64,000 nucleotides of DNA, from positions 7,403,674-7,467,673 of the forward strand of contig OZ024811.1 of the NCBI GenBank assembly GCA_964017045.1, written 5' to 3'. A program made the translations under genes and the position numbers. Of the stretch, positions 1 through 12,719 are shown in pieces (position 1 is the first letter of the stretch; the number at the start of each line of letters is the position of its first letter). Origin of the DNA: Omphiscola glabra (taxonomy: Eukaryota > Mollusca > Gastropoda > Lymnaeidae). The notes below the pieces were generated by a model. The model worked only from the letters and a program-made list of their open reading frames with translations, did no database searches and had not been told where the DNA came from.

Positions 1-258
1 ACTGTGTGATAGGATGTATGTCGTGACACTGTGTGATATGATGTGTGTCCTGACTCTGTGTCATAGGATGTGTCTCGTGGCACTGTGTCATAGGATGTAT
101 GTCGTGACACTGTGTGATAGGATGTGTGTCGTGACACTGTGTCATAGGATGTGTGTCGTGACACTGTGTGACAGGATGTGTGTCGTGACACTATGTGATA
201 GGATGTGTGTTGTGACACTGTGTCAGGGGATGTGTGTCGTGACACTGTATCATAGGAT
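1..258. repeat. 27-bp minisatellite
   Basis: About nine copies of a 27-bp unit containing TCGTGACACTGTGT, continuing past the left window edge. The unit length is a multiple of three, so it stays open in one frame and gives a repetitive false ORF. Confidence 0.9.
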
Positions 259-368
259 GAACGTCGTCGAATCTATTCTTCAGAAAAAGAGAAGACGAAA
301 GCTACTAGACTGCACGATTGTCAACAGAATAAGTTGGTGAGAATTTACCAAATAATGAACAGAAGTAT

Positions 369-611
369 GTGAAGGATGACGGTGTGAGAAATGTGAAGGA
401 TGACGGTGTGAGAAATGTGAAGGATCACGATGTGAGAAATGTGAAGGATCACGATGTGAGAAATGTGAAGGATCACGATGTGAGAAATGTGAAGGATCAC
501 GATGTGAGAAATGTGAAGGATCACGATGTGAGAAATGTGAAGGATCACGATGTGAGAAATGTGAAGGATCACGATGTGAGAAATGTGAAGGATCACGATG
601 TGAGAAATGTG
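369..611. repeat. 24-bp minisatellite
   Basis: Ten copies of a 24-bp unit (GTGAAGGATCACGATG plus TGAGAAAT). The first two copies carry GACGGT in place of CACGAT. Open on both strands because 24 is divisible by three; not judged to be coding. Confidence 0.92.
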
Positions 612-1597
612 ATATTTACATGGAACGACGAGGTGCGAATATGATGGTTGAAGTAAATACTTCTCTATATTAAAACATCATGGTGATGCTGATGGTGATG
701 CTGGTGGTGATGCTAATAATGTAGATAAATTTGGAGGTTGAAACTCACCCTCCTGAAATATCTGAATGAAAAGAAATATTCCGCTGTCGTCATGTCCTCT
801 TTTTTATCTCCTCTAATTCTTACCTTTTTTATGTTCTAGCTGCCAATTTTGATTATTTCATCCTAATGGTTTCCCATGATTCAACCCTTCTAAATCATTT
901 AGTGCTTCTCGAATTTTTGCAATCATGATACTTAAAGGATGTCTCTCAAACGTAATGCACATATATCTCAAACCTCGTCATGACATATAGGTTCACTTCT
1001 TGCACACATATCTCTAACCTCCACTTGACATACATGCTCACTTCATACACATATATCTCTAACCTCGTCGTGATACATTTTCTCCATAAAGATTTTGACA
1101 TTGGAATGTTAACCTCTTAATGGTGCAGTCTGCTCTTACCAATACTATTTCTGATATTCCACGGTCATGAAATTTTTAGCACAGTCACTAATTCTTTTGC
1201 CCTCAAGTTTTCTTTACAAAACATATGACAATCAATGAAAGGACTTAACCTAAAAGCCCCCCTGCCATACAAAATGCGAAGTAGGTCGTTAGTTTTACGA
1301 TCAATCACCAAGTTCCCATTGACATAATAAAAAGGCCCTTTGTTGTTTGCAACAGACACTTACTTTTTGCACAAAGGTCTCAAGCACTTGTTAAGGTATT
1401 CCAGTCGCTCCAGCAAAAATACAACCCCCCTAAACACACACACACAATTTCTTTCCTCAACCAAAATTATAAAATAACTATTTAGAACAATTTATTGTTT
1501 TATCTTTTAATGATTTAATAAAATAACAATAGATTTAATGAAATTTTCATTCAATATTAACAATGAACAATATTAATTTTTTTTTAAACCATGATTC

Positions 1598-1723
1598 ATC
1601 ACAAGACAATGTTACGTCATCACAAGACAATGTTACGTCATCACAAGACAATGTTACGTCATCACAAGACAATGTTACGTCATCACAAGACAATGTTACG
1701 TCATCACAAGACAATGTTACGTC
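1598..1723. repeat. 21-bp minisatellite with TTACGTCA in every unit
   Basis: Six essentially identical 21-bp units (TCACAAGACAATGTTACG...). Each contains TTACGTCA, a CRE/ATF-like bZIP octamer one base from the palindromic CRE. Confidence 0.92.
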
Positions 1724-1916
1724 ATTATTCGTTATAGCTAAGCTAAGACTTTTATTTTATAAGAAACAGATTCTTTTACATCAGACATTAATTCTCCACG
1801 TTAAATGTCCAATCTGTCAGAGGCCAAGATTTTTTTTAAAAATGAGATTAGCCTGTAGTGTCGTGGTTGTGCTTTCTCCCTGTTGACCGTGAAATGAAAT
1901 CTTTTTTTATTGAATG

Positions 1917-2200
1917 AATGGAAGCCGTACAGACAGTTTCAATGGAAGCCGTACAGACAGTTTCAATGGAAGCCGTACAGACAGTTTCAATGAAAGCCGT
2001 AGTGACATTTTCAATGGAAGCCGTAGAGACAGTTTCAATGGAAGCCGTAGTGACAGTTTCAATGGAAGCCGTACAGACAGTTTCAATGGAAGCCGTAGAG
2101 ACAGTTTCAATGGAAGCCGTAGTGACAGTTTCAATGGAAGCCGTAGTGACAGTTTCAATGGAAGCCGTAGAGTCAGTTTCAATGGAAGCCGTAATGACAG
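1917..2200. repeat. 24-bp minisatellite
   Basis: About twelve copies of a 24-bp unit (AATGGAAGCCGTACAGACAG then TTTC) with point variants at the GTACAGAC positions. Open in three frames; repeat-derived, with no protein similarity recognised. Confidence 0.92.
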
Positions 2201-2477
2201 TAAAACTAACCGAATCGTAATTTTGAGTTCGTTCGCCATCAATGCAATGAGAGAGTGGACATAGTCTACTTTATAATGGACATTTTCGGTTGAAAAATTG
2301 GCCAGTGTGAACTGCTCAACAATGTGTTTGACCTCTACCTATGCCTCAAATGAAATCATTTACATTGTGATTATCTGGTCATCAACTGCAAATAATACTG
2401 TCATTTTAGTGCTAAATTTATTTACAGTCAAAATAATTTTGGAAGATAAATTGTAATAAACGATATGGAGTTTGGAG

Positions 2478-2641
2478 TCAGGGGCGTAGGAAAGGGAGCG
2501 GCCCACTTGATGGACACTTCTTTCATTAAATAGGAGGGGGGAGGCAACATTTACAACTAATTTCATATTTTTTATTCTTCGGAGGGAGTGGCAATTATCT
2601 TGGGCCGCCCCGGGTGGAGCTTAACTTTGTTAAGCCACTGG
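2478..2641. mobile_element. Candidate short non-autonomous DNA element
   Basis: Starts CAGGGGCGTAGGAAAGG and ends with TTAAGCCACTG, whose reverse complement CAGTGGCTTAA is similar. CAG...CTG ends are typical of hAT elements, and the GGCGTAG start recurs at 14416, 62112 and 63868. No clean target-site duplication is visible. Confidence 0.4.
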
Positions 2642-2823
2642 TTGTAATGATTTGATTCATGATTTTCACCACAGTCTTGTCATACATGTTGTCACGTAAT
2701 GAACGGTAATGTAATGAAGACAGGAATGTATGTTAGGATTAATGGGATACATATTGTTATGGGACTTGGGTGCCATCAATCAGTATTTTAAGTCTAGCTC
2801 GTGATTGAATTTGGTAGCAGTAA

Positions 2824-2917
2824 ATCACCTGGGCTAACATCTCCTGGGCTAACATCTCCTGGGCTAACATCACCTGGGCTAACATCACCTGGGCTAACAT
2901 CACCTGGGCTAACATCT
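2824..2917. repeat. 15-bp minisatellite
   Basis: Six copies of a 15-bp unit (AACATCACCTGGGCT, with CTC variants). Confidence 0.9.
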
Positions 2918-2984
2918 CGCGTTGTCATTGAGGTTTCATTTTTTCCGGTCACATCATTTCAATTGACTCGTACCTTGAGAAGAC

Positions 2985-3330
2985 ATAACATTTGGCTCAC
3001 ACAGTTTATGTCAGTAGGCCTTCAGAAGACTAGCATTTGGCTCAGAGAGTTTATGTCAGTAGGCCTTTAGAAGACTAGCATTTGGCTCAGAGAGTTTATG
3101 TCAGTAGGCCTTTAGAAGACTAGCATGGCTCAGAGAGTTTATGTCAGTAGGCCTTTAGAAGACTAGCATTTGGCTCAGAGAGTTTATGTCAGTAGGCCTT
3201 TAGAAGACTAGCATTTGGCTCAGAGAGTTTATGTCAGTGGGTCTTAGAAGACGTAGCATTTGGCTCAGAGAGTTTATGTCAGCGGGCCTTTAGAAGACAT
3301 AGCATTTGGCTCAGAGAGTTTATGTCAGTG
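2985..3330. repeat. 45-bp minisatellite
   Basis: About seven and a half copies of a 45-bp unit (TAGCATTTGGCTCAGAGAG followed by TTTATGTCAGTAGGCC and TTTAGAAGAC) with small deletions. Confidence 0.9.
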
Positions 3331-3798
3331 TCTTGATGCTATTACGAAAATGACACATTTCCTGGAGATAACTGAGTTTATCTTAAGAGCTCTAACCATT
3401 TGTACTGGGGTTTTTTCTCCTTACATTTATCTTGGTTAGTCGTTAGTTGTAACCATTTCATTTAAATACACAACAATTTAAAAAAATGATAAATTGACCA
3501 AAAGAGTGGTCTACATCTAGTATCCTGGCCAAAATAAATTTAAAAACTAAACAAATCTATAAGTCATCTAAATTGGCCTTCACGATTTTTTTTTTAATTT
3601 TCAAAAAGACTCCTCACAAACAGGAGAGTTTTCTAAATAAACAAAAATTATTGTAAATTATTGGACAAAAATGGCGCCAAAACAATTTGTTATGTCCTGG
3701 TTTTAAATTTGAATACAAAAAAAAGGTGACCTTATGACGACCCCGTTGTTGAAACAGTTATAGAACTTAATGGAACTCTTTAAGATTTAGAACATTCG

Positions 3799-3871
3799 AG
3801 CCACGGTGCTATAGTGTTGTGTGAGTGCCCATTAAGCCACGATGCTATAGTGTTGTGTGAGTGCCCATTAA
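3799..3871. repeat. 36-bp direct duplication
   Basis: Two tandem copies of a 36-bp unit starting AGCCACGGTGCTATAGTG, with one mismatch. Confidence 0.85.
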
Positions 3872-3970
3872 GGTTTCTTATTTCTCGATGTTTTGTTCAT
3901 TACGGAACACGGGAATGAAGGAAAAAATTAATTCACTTAACATTATATTATAAACTGTATTAATCTAGAC

Positions 3971-4494
3971 CAGTGATTCCCAAAGTGGTCTATATCGACC
4001 CCCAGGGGTCTACGACAACTTGCAAGGGGTCCATATCAGCGGGGAAAAAATTGGGGGTCTATGAAATGAAAATGGGGGTCAACGATAGTGGATCTCAGTA
4101 AGAAGGTCGTGACTTCTTGTCTGGTATTCCATGAATGGAATAATCCACATACACAGGTAGTACCAATTTACTTACACAATATTACTTTATAATATAAAGA
4201 CATATATCTTCCTACATAAATTATAAAAGTACCTATGAAGTAAAAATTTGAAAAAACATAAATGTTCATGAAACGTGACGAAGACTCATTAAAATTTAAG
4301 TTATTAGTTAGATTTTCTGATATATGACCATAAATTTAAATCTTTCAAAGTGAGTAGCACTATACCGGCTGTCAAAAATACATTTGAAGTTAATGAATTT
4401 GCAAAAAAAATCAAAATCAGGTAAGCAGGGGGTCTACCCAAAACCGAAAAACGTGGCAAGGGGCCTACGAGACAAAAAAGTTTGGGGACCTCTG
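3971..4494. mobile_element. Non-autonomous hAT element with 8-bp TSD
   Basis: The left end CAGTGATTCCCAAAGTGGTC and right end AGTTTGGGGACCTCTG form imperfect hAT-type TIRs. It is flanked by ATCTAGAC (3963-3970) and ATTTAGAC (4495-4502), an 8-bp duplication with one change. The 524-bp interior has no transposase. Confidence 0.8.
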
Positions 4495-4574
4495 ATTTAG
4501 ACAATAGTTTTTTTCAAATATATAATTGCGTATGTTATCATTGTCTATTAATGAATGAACAACGATATTAAGGT

Positions 4575-4745
4575 GACTTGACAGGTTACCTGTCATGTTA
4601 CTTGACATGTTGATGTCACTTGTTACTCGTTGACATGTTGGTGTCACGTGTTACTAGTTGACATGTTGGTGTCACGTGTTACTAGTTGACATGTTGGTGT
4701 CACTTGTTACTAGTTGACATGTTGGTGTCATTTGTTACTAGTTGC
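4575..4745. repeat. 28-bp minisatellite
   Basis: About five to six copies of a 28-bp unit (GTTGACATGTTGGTGTCACG then TGTTACTA). Confidence 0.88.
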
Positions 4746-6518
4746 CTCATTGTCTTCCACTTTGCCCGAGTAATAGAAAACTTGGCTAAAATGTTTCTTA
4801 AGCAAAATCAGATATGACCGCCTGTAGTTGTAGAGGAGTTTTTCATTCGCTGTAAGTCAAAATTCTATTTCAAACCATTCTCGAAATATTTGCCAACAAA
4901 TGTTTACAACAACTTTTAACAAGGGGTTGTTTTAAATTTAAATAAGGGGGGAATTATTTATAAATGTTCTCAATATGAATATGTCTTGCTGTGTTGATTT
5001 TGGAGTTTTAAAAATACAATGATTGAAATACAAGTAGATTGATAATTAAACAACCTGGTGTAATAAGTTACTAAAGCACAGGTTCCCAATCTATGGGACG
5101 TGACCTCCAATGTGGTTGTGAAGGGATTCTGTGGTGTCTCAGTCTTAAACAGTACACTAATAGAAATGGGGATTTCTAAGTTTTCTCATTTAATTGTTGT
5201 CTTAGATTTTGAGTTACAATTTTAATCATGACTTCAAATACGTCGTAAGTTTCAATATTGAACAATCTAATTTTAATATGTTTTTTTTTATTTCAAAGAA
5301 TTGACCCTATTTAAAAGCCTTTTATTTTCAATATATCACGTTAATGGTCCCTTTGCTTATATATACACGTGGTCTTGACTTGAAAGAGCTGAACGGGTAA
5401 TAGAGCTACATAACTGAACCATTCGGCGCACATTCATTTATTTTCCAGGTCCTGGCTTATAATTATAGCGACAATACGTCACTGAAATAGTAAGAAGTAA
5501 AAATAAAGAAAATTGATTTCTAAAAGTGTGCACCCGTTATTGCATGGGATGTAAATATTTCCGGGAAAGTTCCTACGGGATCTCGGGAGCGACAGCCCAG
5601 GGGCGACAAACACTATTCACAATTGTCCAGTAAACATAAGGGAGAGTAAATAATCTCATATCAGCTTTATTGTACATGAATATTCTTTATGCCCATGACA
5701 CAACCACTTGTAGAACATCTAGCCTGGACTGAATACCTTCCCTTGGCACGTAAACCGGAAGAAGTCGACTAGACGACTTTTCGAACCGTCGTGAAACCAA
5801 GGACGTGTATCATTACGTTAGGTTCTTGGCGTCCCAATTAGTTGCCAGATAGTGCACCAATCCGTAGATAACATTACCTGAGCGACAGCAGACGACAGTT
5901 AAAGATTAATCCCGTGTCATCTTGGCGTACGCGTCAGATAAAAAAAATAATAATTCTGTACGGATTTGAAGTTCTTGTCAGAAATAAATTCGAATGTCTC
6001 ATCATCTGCCTGAGCTTCGCCAGACATCCAAGATTCCACCATGATTGGAACGTGACACAGGAATTAACCCATGTGTGATATTTTAATGTGCTACAGCCGT
6101 TTAATGCCAAGTTATTGATCAAAAGTCTGCAACAAAGACAGACAATTCGTGTTGCGGCCTTTCGCATGAATTTTTTTGGTGTATTTTTTGGAGTGAAGTG
6201 AGAAAACCCATGGTTCATTTGTTCTCTTGCCATGTGGCCCCTAGATTTTCAACCCATGTCCTAGCAGCTAAGAAATGCTGGGAATAGAAATTATATAACT
6301 AGTCACATGGACATGTCATTGCATATCTAGTCTCGTGGAAATTTAATTACATAACTGGTCATGTGAATAGGCCATTATGTATCTTGTCATGTGGACATGC
6401 CATTACATATCTTGTCATATGCATATGTCATTACACAACTGTAATGCGTGGACATGTCATTACATGTATTGTCTCACAGAGTTTCCCTGTTAGTCCAAAC
6501 ATGTAAAAAAAAGTTTCT

Positions 6519-7225
6519 TGTGCTAATAGGACAATATAAAGTGTATACCAGTGTGTGTCTTAAACTAATAGGACAATACAAAGTACACATATTTAATAAT
6601 AGGACAATACAAAGTGCACATATTTAATAATAGGACAATACAAAGTGCACATATTTAATAATAGGACAATATAAAGTGCACATATTTAATAATAGGACAA
6701 TATAAAGTGCACATATTTAATAATAGGACAATACAAAGTGCACATATTTAATAATAGGACAATACAAAGTGCACATATTTAATAATAGGACAATATAAAG
6801 TGCACATATTTAATAATAGGACAATATAAAGTGCACATATTTAATAATAGGACAATATAAAGTGCACATATTTAATAATAGGACAATACAAAGTGCACAT
6901 ATTTAATAATAGGACAATACAAAGTGCACATATTTAATAATAGGACAATACAAAGTGCACATATTTAATAATAGGACATACAAAGTGCACATATTTAATA
7001 ATAGGACAATAAAAAGTGCACATATTTAATAATAGGACAATTTAAAGTGCACATTTTTAATAATAGGACAATACAAAGTGCACATATTTAATAATAGGAC
7101 AATACAAAGTGCACATATTTAATAATAGGACAATACAAAGTGCACATATTTAATAATAGGACAATACAAAGTGCACATATTTAATAATAGGACATACAAA
7201 GTGCACATATTTAATAATAAGACAT
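6519..7225. repeat. 31-bp minisatellite
   Basis: About 22 copies of a 31-bp unit (AGGACAATACAAAGTGCACA then TATTTAATAAT). Variants are ATATAA for ATACAA and occasional 2-bp deletions. Strongly AT-biased. Confidence 0.93.
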
Positions 7226-8034
7226 TGCAAAGAGCATACAAGTATTTTTCATGCGTGACAATGCCACCTCCTTTTTCCCCTTCTGGAACGTGTCTGTCAA
7301 GCTCTCAATATATGTGTCCAAATGCAAAATGCTGATACAGAGATTGTATAGATATTAAAGTGTGTAATAATCTAACTGGTCATTTTCCTCGCAAGATAAC
7401 GACACTGACAAAGATGTTTTTTACTTGTTGTAACTAAATGCATGCTCTAGACACCTACGGAGATCAGACACATTGATCAACTTTTTCAGGACTTTGAAAA
7501 GCAAGTCAAAAAATTAGAAACTCTTTTTATGTATACTGATGAAAAAACTCCCAGGAAATTTAATAAATATTTACGTGTATTGTGTATACACCTTCATTGG
7601 TTCATTTTGTTCTTGTGTTTTGTGTTTTAATATTGTTTTCAATTTTACAAATTCATAATTTTTTTCATATTGTAAAAAAAAAATGTGTGTTCCAATAGTC
7701 ATGTATTTTAGCTCAGATATGCCTATCAGTCAACTCTTTGTTGCTTGAAACTCCGTTTTTGAGAGCTCAAACTACTCTGACACGAACCCCAGGAGTAAAC
7801 AGGTCTGCATTTCTCAACTATTGTTGAGAAAATTGAAAATTAAAGTTACAATTGACGGGAAAATATTGTTTGTATTCAAATCTGTTAAACTTCGAAGAAA
7901 ATTGCATTGTTTGCTAAATATAGTTGCGTTGAGCCTGATGATTAGCTGCAAAATGTGTTTTGATATTTAAAATTTCCTCATTTTCATTGCCGAAAATCAA
8001 AAATTGACCTTTAAAAAGATTGACCTCTGACACT

Positions 8035-8340
8035 CTTAAGCTAGGACCCCATACATATAGGACGCCGTTAATCTAGGACCCCTAAAATATAGGATTCAGT
8101 TAATCTAGAAACCCATAAATATAGGACACCATTAATCTAGGACCCCATAAATATAGTTTTCCATTAATCTAAGACCCCATAAATGTAGGACTTCATTAAA
8201 ATCTAGCCCCCCCCCCCCCACAAAAATAGTGTAACCCATTAATCTAGGACCCCATTAAAGTAAGACTCCATTAATCTAGGACCCCATTAAAGTAAGACTC
8301 CATTAATCTAGGACCCCATTATTCTAAGACTCCATAAATA
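8035..8340. repeat. Degenerate tandem repeat (TAATCTAGGACCCCAT)
   Basis: About nine diverged copies, near 33 bp, of TAATCTAGGACCCCATAAA with ATATAGGACTCCAT. It is interrupted by a run of C at about 8206-8219 that may be a slippage or sequencing artefact. Confidence 0.8.
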
Positions 8341-8881
8341 TGTGTCTTGGGATGTACTTCAACCCTGTATCCAAACCACCAGCCCCCTCATCTCCACTCT
8401 TACACCACTTAGAATGATTGTCTGCCCCTACTTCTAGGCACTGTTAATGGGCAGACAACTGTGTAGATTTATTGCCCATGCCTGATTAGCTTTGCGGGAT
8501 TAGCGGATGTAAAATATTTGATATTTCTTATTTCGATAATTCTCCATCTTTCACCAAGCCCCACTCAGCGACGGGTTCATTAAAAAGACAAACTCAATTG
8601 ATCCAGAATTATAAAAAAATGTTACAATATTTTTTTTTTGTTCTTCCCCCCTGCCAAACCAGAAACTAATGGATTTTCGCCCCTTAATTTCACGGGAGAA
8701 ATGTAGAATCGAAATTATTGACTTTTGAAAAAAATGGATGGACGAGAAAATAATTGTATTAATTTCTTTGTTTGTTGCTATTTAAAATGTACGTTTTACT
8801 TAAAAATGAAACAGCTTACATTGGGAATGGTATGTATACGTATAAGTAAAGCACGGGTGGTGATGGGTGGGTACGTAGGAT

Positions 8882-9140
8882 GTGATATGTATTTGGTTAA
8901 TGTCTTCAGAGTGAGTGATGAATGGTGAAGCTAACAGCATAGCAGTGGAGAAGCTAGAGTCTCTGAATGATATGTATTTGGCTCATGTCTTTAGAGTGAG
9001 TGATGAATTGTAAAGCTAACAGCATTGCAGTGGAGAAGCTAGAATCTCTGAATGATATGTATTTGGTTCATGTCTTTAGAGTGAGTGAGTGATGAATGGT
9101 GAAGCTAACAACATAGCATTGGAGAAGATAGAGTCTCTGA
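8882..9140. repeat. Long-unit tandem repeat, about 90-115 bp, three copies
   Basis: Three diverged copies containing GATATGTATTTGGTT, GAGTGAGTGATGAATGGT, GAAGCTAACAGCAT and GGAGAAGCTAGAGTCTCTGA. Confidence 0.8.
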
Positions 9141-9306
9141 CTACCAGGCATGTCCATGACATCCCCGTCACTAATTCATATCAACCAGAATGCATAGAGG
9201 AGACACAGAAGTAATGAACGCTGCTGTCAAACTTGAAAATAATGAACCCTAAAATAGCGCTGTCCCTGGTAGATGCGCATGCTCAGCCGGCACACTGGCA
9301 GCCAGT

Positions 9307-9440
9307 GTGAATAGCTTCATCCATGCAAGGTGCACCACGTTTGCTGCACATGTGAATAGCTCCATCCATGCAAGGTGCACCATTTTTGCTGCACATGTGA
9401 ATAGCTCCATCCATGCAAGGTGGACCACCTTTGCTGCAGT
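9307..9440. repeat. About 45-bp tandem repeat, three copies
   Basis: Three copies of GTGAATAGCTCCATCCATGC followed by AAGGTGCACCA and TTTGCTGCACAT. Confidence 0.88.
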
Positions 9441-9557
9441 CTCACGGGTGTGCGTTATTTCCCAGCTTCACTGTATAAGAAGTGGGCCAAAAATGGTTCC
9501 GCCCCGATCGGACCTCCCCTCCGCACATTTCTCCTACGCCTGTGTGCATAGAGTGGG

Positions 9558-9905
9558 ATGTATGGTAGAGTTGATTTGTGGTAGAGTTAATGTATGGTAG
9601 ACTTAATGTATGGTAGAGTTGATATATGGTAGAGTTGATGTATGGTAGAGTTGATGCATGGTAGAGTTGATGTATGGTAGAGTTGATGTATGGTAGAGTT
9701 GATGTATGGTAGAGTTGATGTATGGTAGAGTTGATGCATGGTAGAGTTGATGCATGGTAGAGTTAATGTATGGTAGAGTTGATGTATGGTAGAGTTGATG
9801 TATGGCAGAGTTAATGTATGGTAGAGTTGATGAAAATGTAGAGTTAATATATGCTAGATTTCATGTGAGCTAGAGTTCATGTATGGTAGAGTTGATGTAT
9901 GGTAA
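9558..9905. repeat. 16-bp minisatellite
   Basis: About 22 copies of GATGTATGGTAGAGTT, with decay toward the right end. Confidence 0.93.
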
Positions 9906-10004
9906 CATTGACACATAATGAAGGGAATGCATTCGGTTCCCTGGTGTAAGCGTAGTTTTTTTTATGTAACATACGATAACAAACGATACATTTTAGTATA
10001 AAAT

Positions 10005-10518
10005 ATAATAAACACACTTGTTCATGCAGGTAGAATAAACACGTTTGTCCATGCAGGTAGAATAAACACGTTTGTCTATGCAGGTAGAATAAACACGTTT
10101 GTCTATGTAGGTAGAATAAACACGTTTGTCTATGCAGGTAGAATAAACACGTTTGTCTATGCAGGTAGAATAAACACGTTTGTCTATGCAGGTAGAATAA
10201 ACACGTTTGTCCATGCAGGTAGAATAAACACGTTTGGCAATGCAGGTAGAATAAACACGTTTGTCTATGCAGGTAGAATAAACACGTTTGTATATGCAGG
10301 TAGAATAAACACGTTTGTCTATGCAGGTAGAATAAACACGTTTGTCTATGCAGGTAGAATAAACACGTTTGTCTATGCAGGTAGAATAAACACGTTTGTC
10401 TATGCAGGTAGAATAAACACGTTTGTCTATGCAGGTAGAATAAACACGTTTGGCAATGCAGGTAGAATAAACACGTTTGTCTATGCAGGTAGAATAAACA
10501 GGTTTGTCTATGCAGAAC
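10005..10518. repeat. 27-bp minisatellite
   Basis: About 19 copies of a 27-bp unit (GTAGAATAAACACGTTTGTC then TATGCAG). Open on the minus strand because the unit is a multiple of three; the Cys-containing repeat peptide it predicts has no other support. Confidence 0.93.
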
Positions 10519-11254
10519 TAAAATTTCTCACGACTAAGACAACAACGTCCTATTGTTAAAGACTATCATAAATTAATGGAGTTTACAACATAACGCCAGA
10601 AGCCCACCAAACAAGATTCATTATCCCAAAAACAAGTTGACCAAGGGTCAAACCGGCGCGGCGTTCCAGGAAATGAGCTTGCCCGAGGAAATTCGAGGCA
10701 GCGTACGGCTCGTTACCCATCTCGTGGACGTGATGAGGCGTTGATGGCCCTAGTGATTATTTGTAAACAACTTTAGAGATGGCGACATCAGAAAATAATG
10801 GATGACTTCACGAACATTATAGGAACGGGTTTATAAATAGACGGCGGGGTCGGGGGAGGGGGGAGTAGAGTTGAAACATTAAAATTGTATGTTGATGTAA
10901 GATTTTTGAAACTCTTACTGTTGATGTAAAAATAAACCAGTACAACTTTAGACATATATTTTTCTTTATGTTTTGAGTGTAGCCCATTTTGATATATCAG
11001 TGTAAACATCACACGCCATTTTGGGACACATCTACATGTCATTTGTGGACACATCTACACGCCATTTGTGGACACATTTACATGGCATTTCTGGACACAT
11101 TTTTTTAAGTTCAGTACAGTGTAATGATTGTTTCTTCTACCAGGCTGACCATTATATAAAAAAGTGTCTTAAAAGGAGGGGCACATTGAAAATTATGCAC
11201 AGTGTCTTTTAAGGATGGGCACACGAACGAATACTGTGCACATAAAAGCACCGG

Positions 11255-11340
11255 TATTTGGTTGTGCATCTACTTACTGTAAAGATCTTGGTTTACTTTG
11301 GTTGTGCATCTACTTACTATAAAGATCTTGGTTTACTTTT
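11255..11340. repeat. 40-bp direct duplication
   Basis: Two tandem copies starting GGTTGTGCATCTACTTACTG, nearly identical. Confidence 0.85.
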
Positions 11341-12099
11341 TCTTCAGAGCTAAACTTATCAACGTTCCCCTAACAGTTCAACACGTTTTATTTCAAGGAA
11401 GAATCAAAATACAAAATTCTCTATGTAAAAAAAGTCACTAACGCCACCAGATGGCGCTCATTTCACTAAATAAAATTTCCCGATAACGCCACTAAGTGAG
11501 ATCTATATATGAAACAAAACACCGTAAGTGCGTTTACTTTCTTTTGTTTTACAACACAGTTGGTGTAATAATTGTGCTGTGTAAAAAAAAAAGTGGGGGT
11601 GGGGTATAGAATATTAATATAGTTCAGGTGCGGTAGGGGGGAGCACAAATTGGGGATCTTTTAAAGTGCTGTGTTCGACTGCATGTTTTGCCAAGTAACT
11701 TTAAGAGATGGCAAGTTCACACATTTCCACGTCCATTTTTCGACGAGCTATAGCTAGTCAGCGAGAATAATTAACATGTTTCTTCTTAGAACGATTCATT
11801 TTCCTTTAACAGAAGCCTCTGTGTCATTTAAAACTAAATGCTCAATATTTACTTATGCAATGCCGTTATTTTGGCCCATGAACATCTTTCACGTCACAGT
11901 GACCTATGAACCTATGACGTCACATTAAATCTTGTAGCTGTATAGCACCACAAAGTGGCAGCAGATACATTTAGGAGTTGCTTAATTTAATTGTCCTATT
12001 CATGCATTTATTGTCGTTAAGGACATCATACTATTCTAATGAAATATATCTGCCTAGAACACGTCAACGCTTTTTAATTTTAATTCCTTGTGCAACCTC

Positions 12100-12365
12100 C
12101 AGGTACATTAAATGACATAACGGCATTAAGTCTTAGCTCCACTCAAAGTGCCTCGTACATTCGATGACATAACGGCATTACATCTTAGCTCCACTCAGAG
12201 TGCCTAGTACATTCGATGACATAACGGCATTACATCTTAGCTCCACTCAGAGTGCTTAGTACATTCGATGACATAACGGCATTACATCTTAGCTCCACTC
12301 AGAGTGCCTATTATATTCGAGGACATAACGACATTACATCTTAGCTCCACTCAGAGTGCCTCGTA
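12100..12365. repeat. 51-bp minisatellite
   Basis: About five copies of GTACATTCGATGACATAACG followed by GCATTACATCTTAGCTCC and ACTCAGAGTGCC. Confidence 0.9.
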
Positions 12366-12719
12366 CAGCTAAGATGTTGGGGGTGGGGAAGCATGACACA
12401 ATATCTAAGACGGCCCATAACTCCAATCGGAACACTAATTCAGTTATCTTCCTTATTAGTTCCAGCCACATACCTCCCAGAACTCGGCGTGTGTGGTTCG
12501 AGGGAACTGTGTCTCTGTTTGTGTGAGCTTGTGTATGTGTTTGGACTGGTGTGTATGTTTGTGTATGCTGTTTCGTATGTTTGTTTGAGCTGGTGTGTGT
12601 TTTGTAGGATGATGCGTATGTTTGTTTGAGCTGGTTTGTATGTTTGTGTAGGATGGTAAGGATGTTTGTATGCATTTTCGACTCGAGACAAATCTACCCA
12701 AGGGGCACATTTACACACA

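Noticed and set aside
5088..5180. hAT-like start CAGGTTCCCAATCTATGGGA
   Set aside because: Only one end is recognisable; no matching right end or TSD, so not listed as an element.
6519..7225. Possible CRISPR-like array (regular 31-bp repeats)
   Set aside because: Units are contiguous with no unique spacers, and the genome is eukaryotic.
9993..10214. Repeat peptide with a Cys every nine residues (DKRVYSTCI)
   Set aside because: Looks like a secreted Cys-repeat peptide precursor with KR sites, but it is only the 27-bp minisatellite; no signal peptide or exon boundaries.
10610..10760. GC-richer patch that might be a cyclase ectodomain exon
   Set aside because: No frame resembles NPR ectodomain and splice signals do not bracket an open stretch.
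12393..12718. Overlapping ORFs on both strands, 78-113 codons
   Set aside because: Low-complexity GTGTATGTTTG repeats; no similarity to the cyclase ectodomain exon expected upstream.
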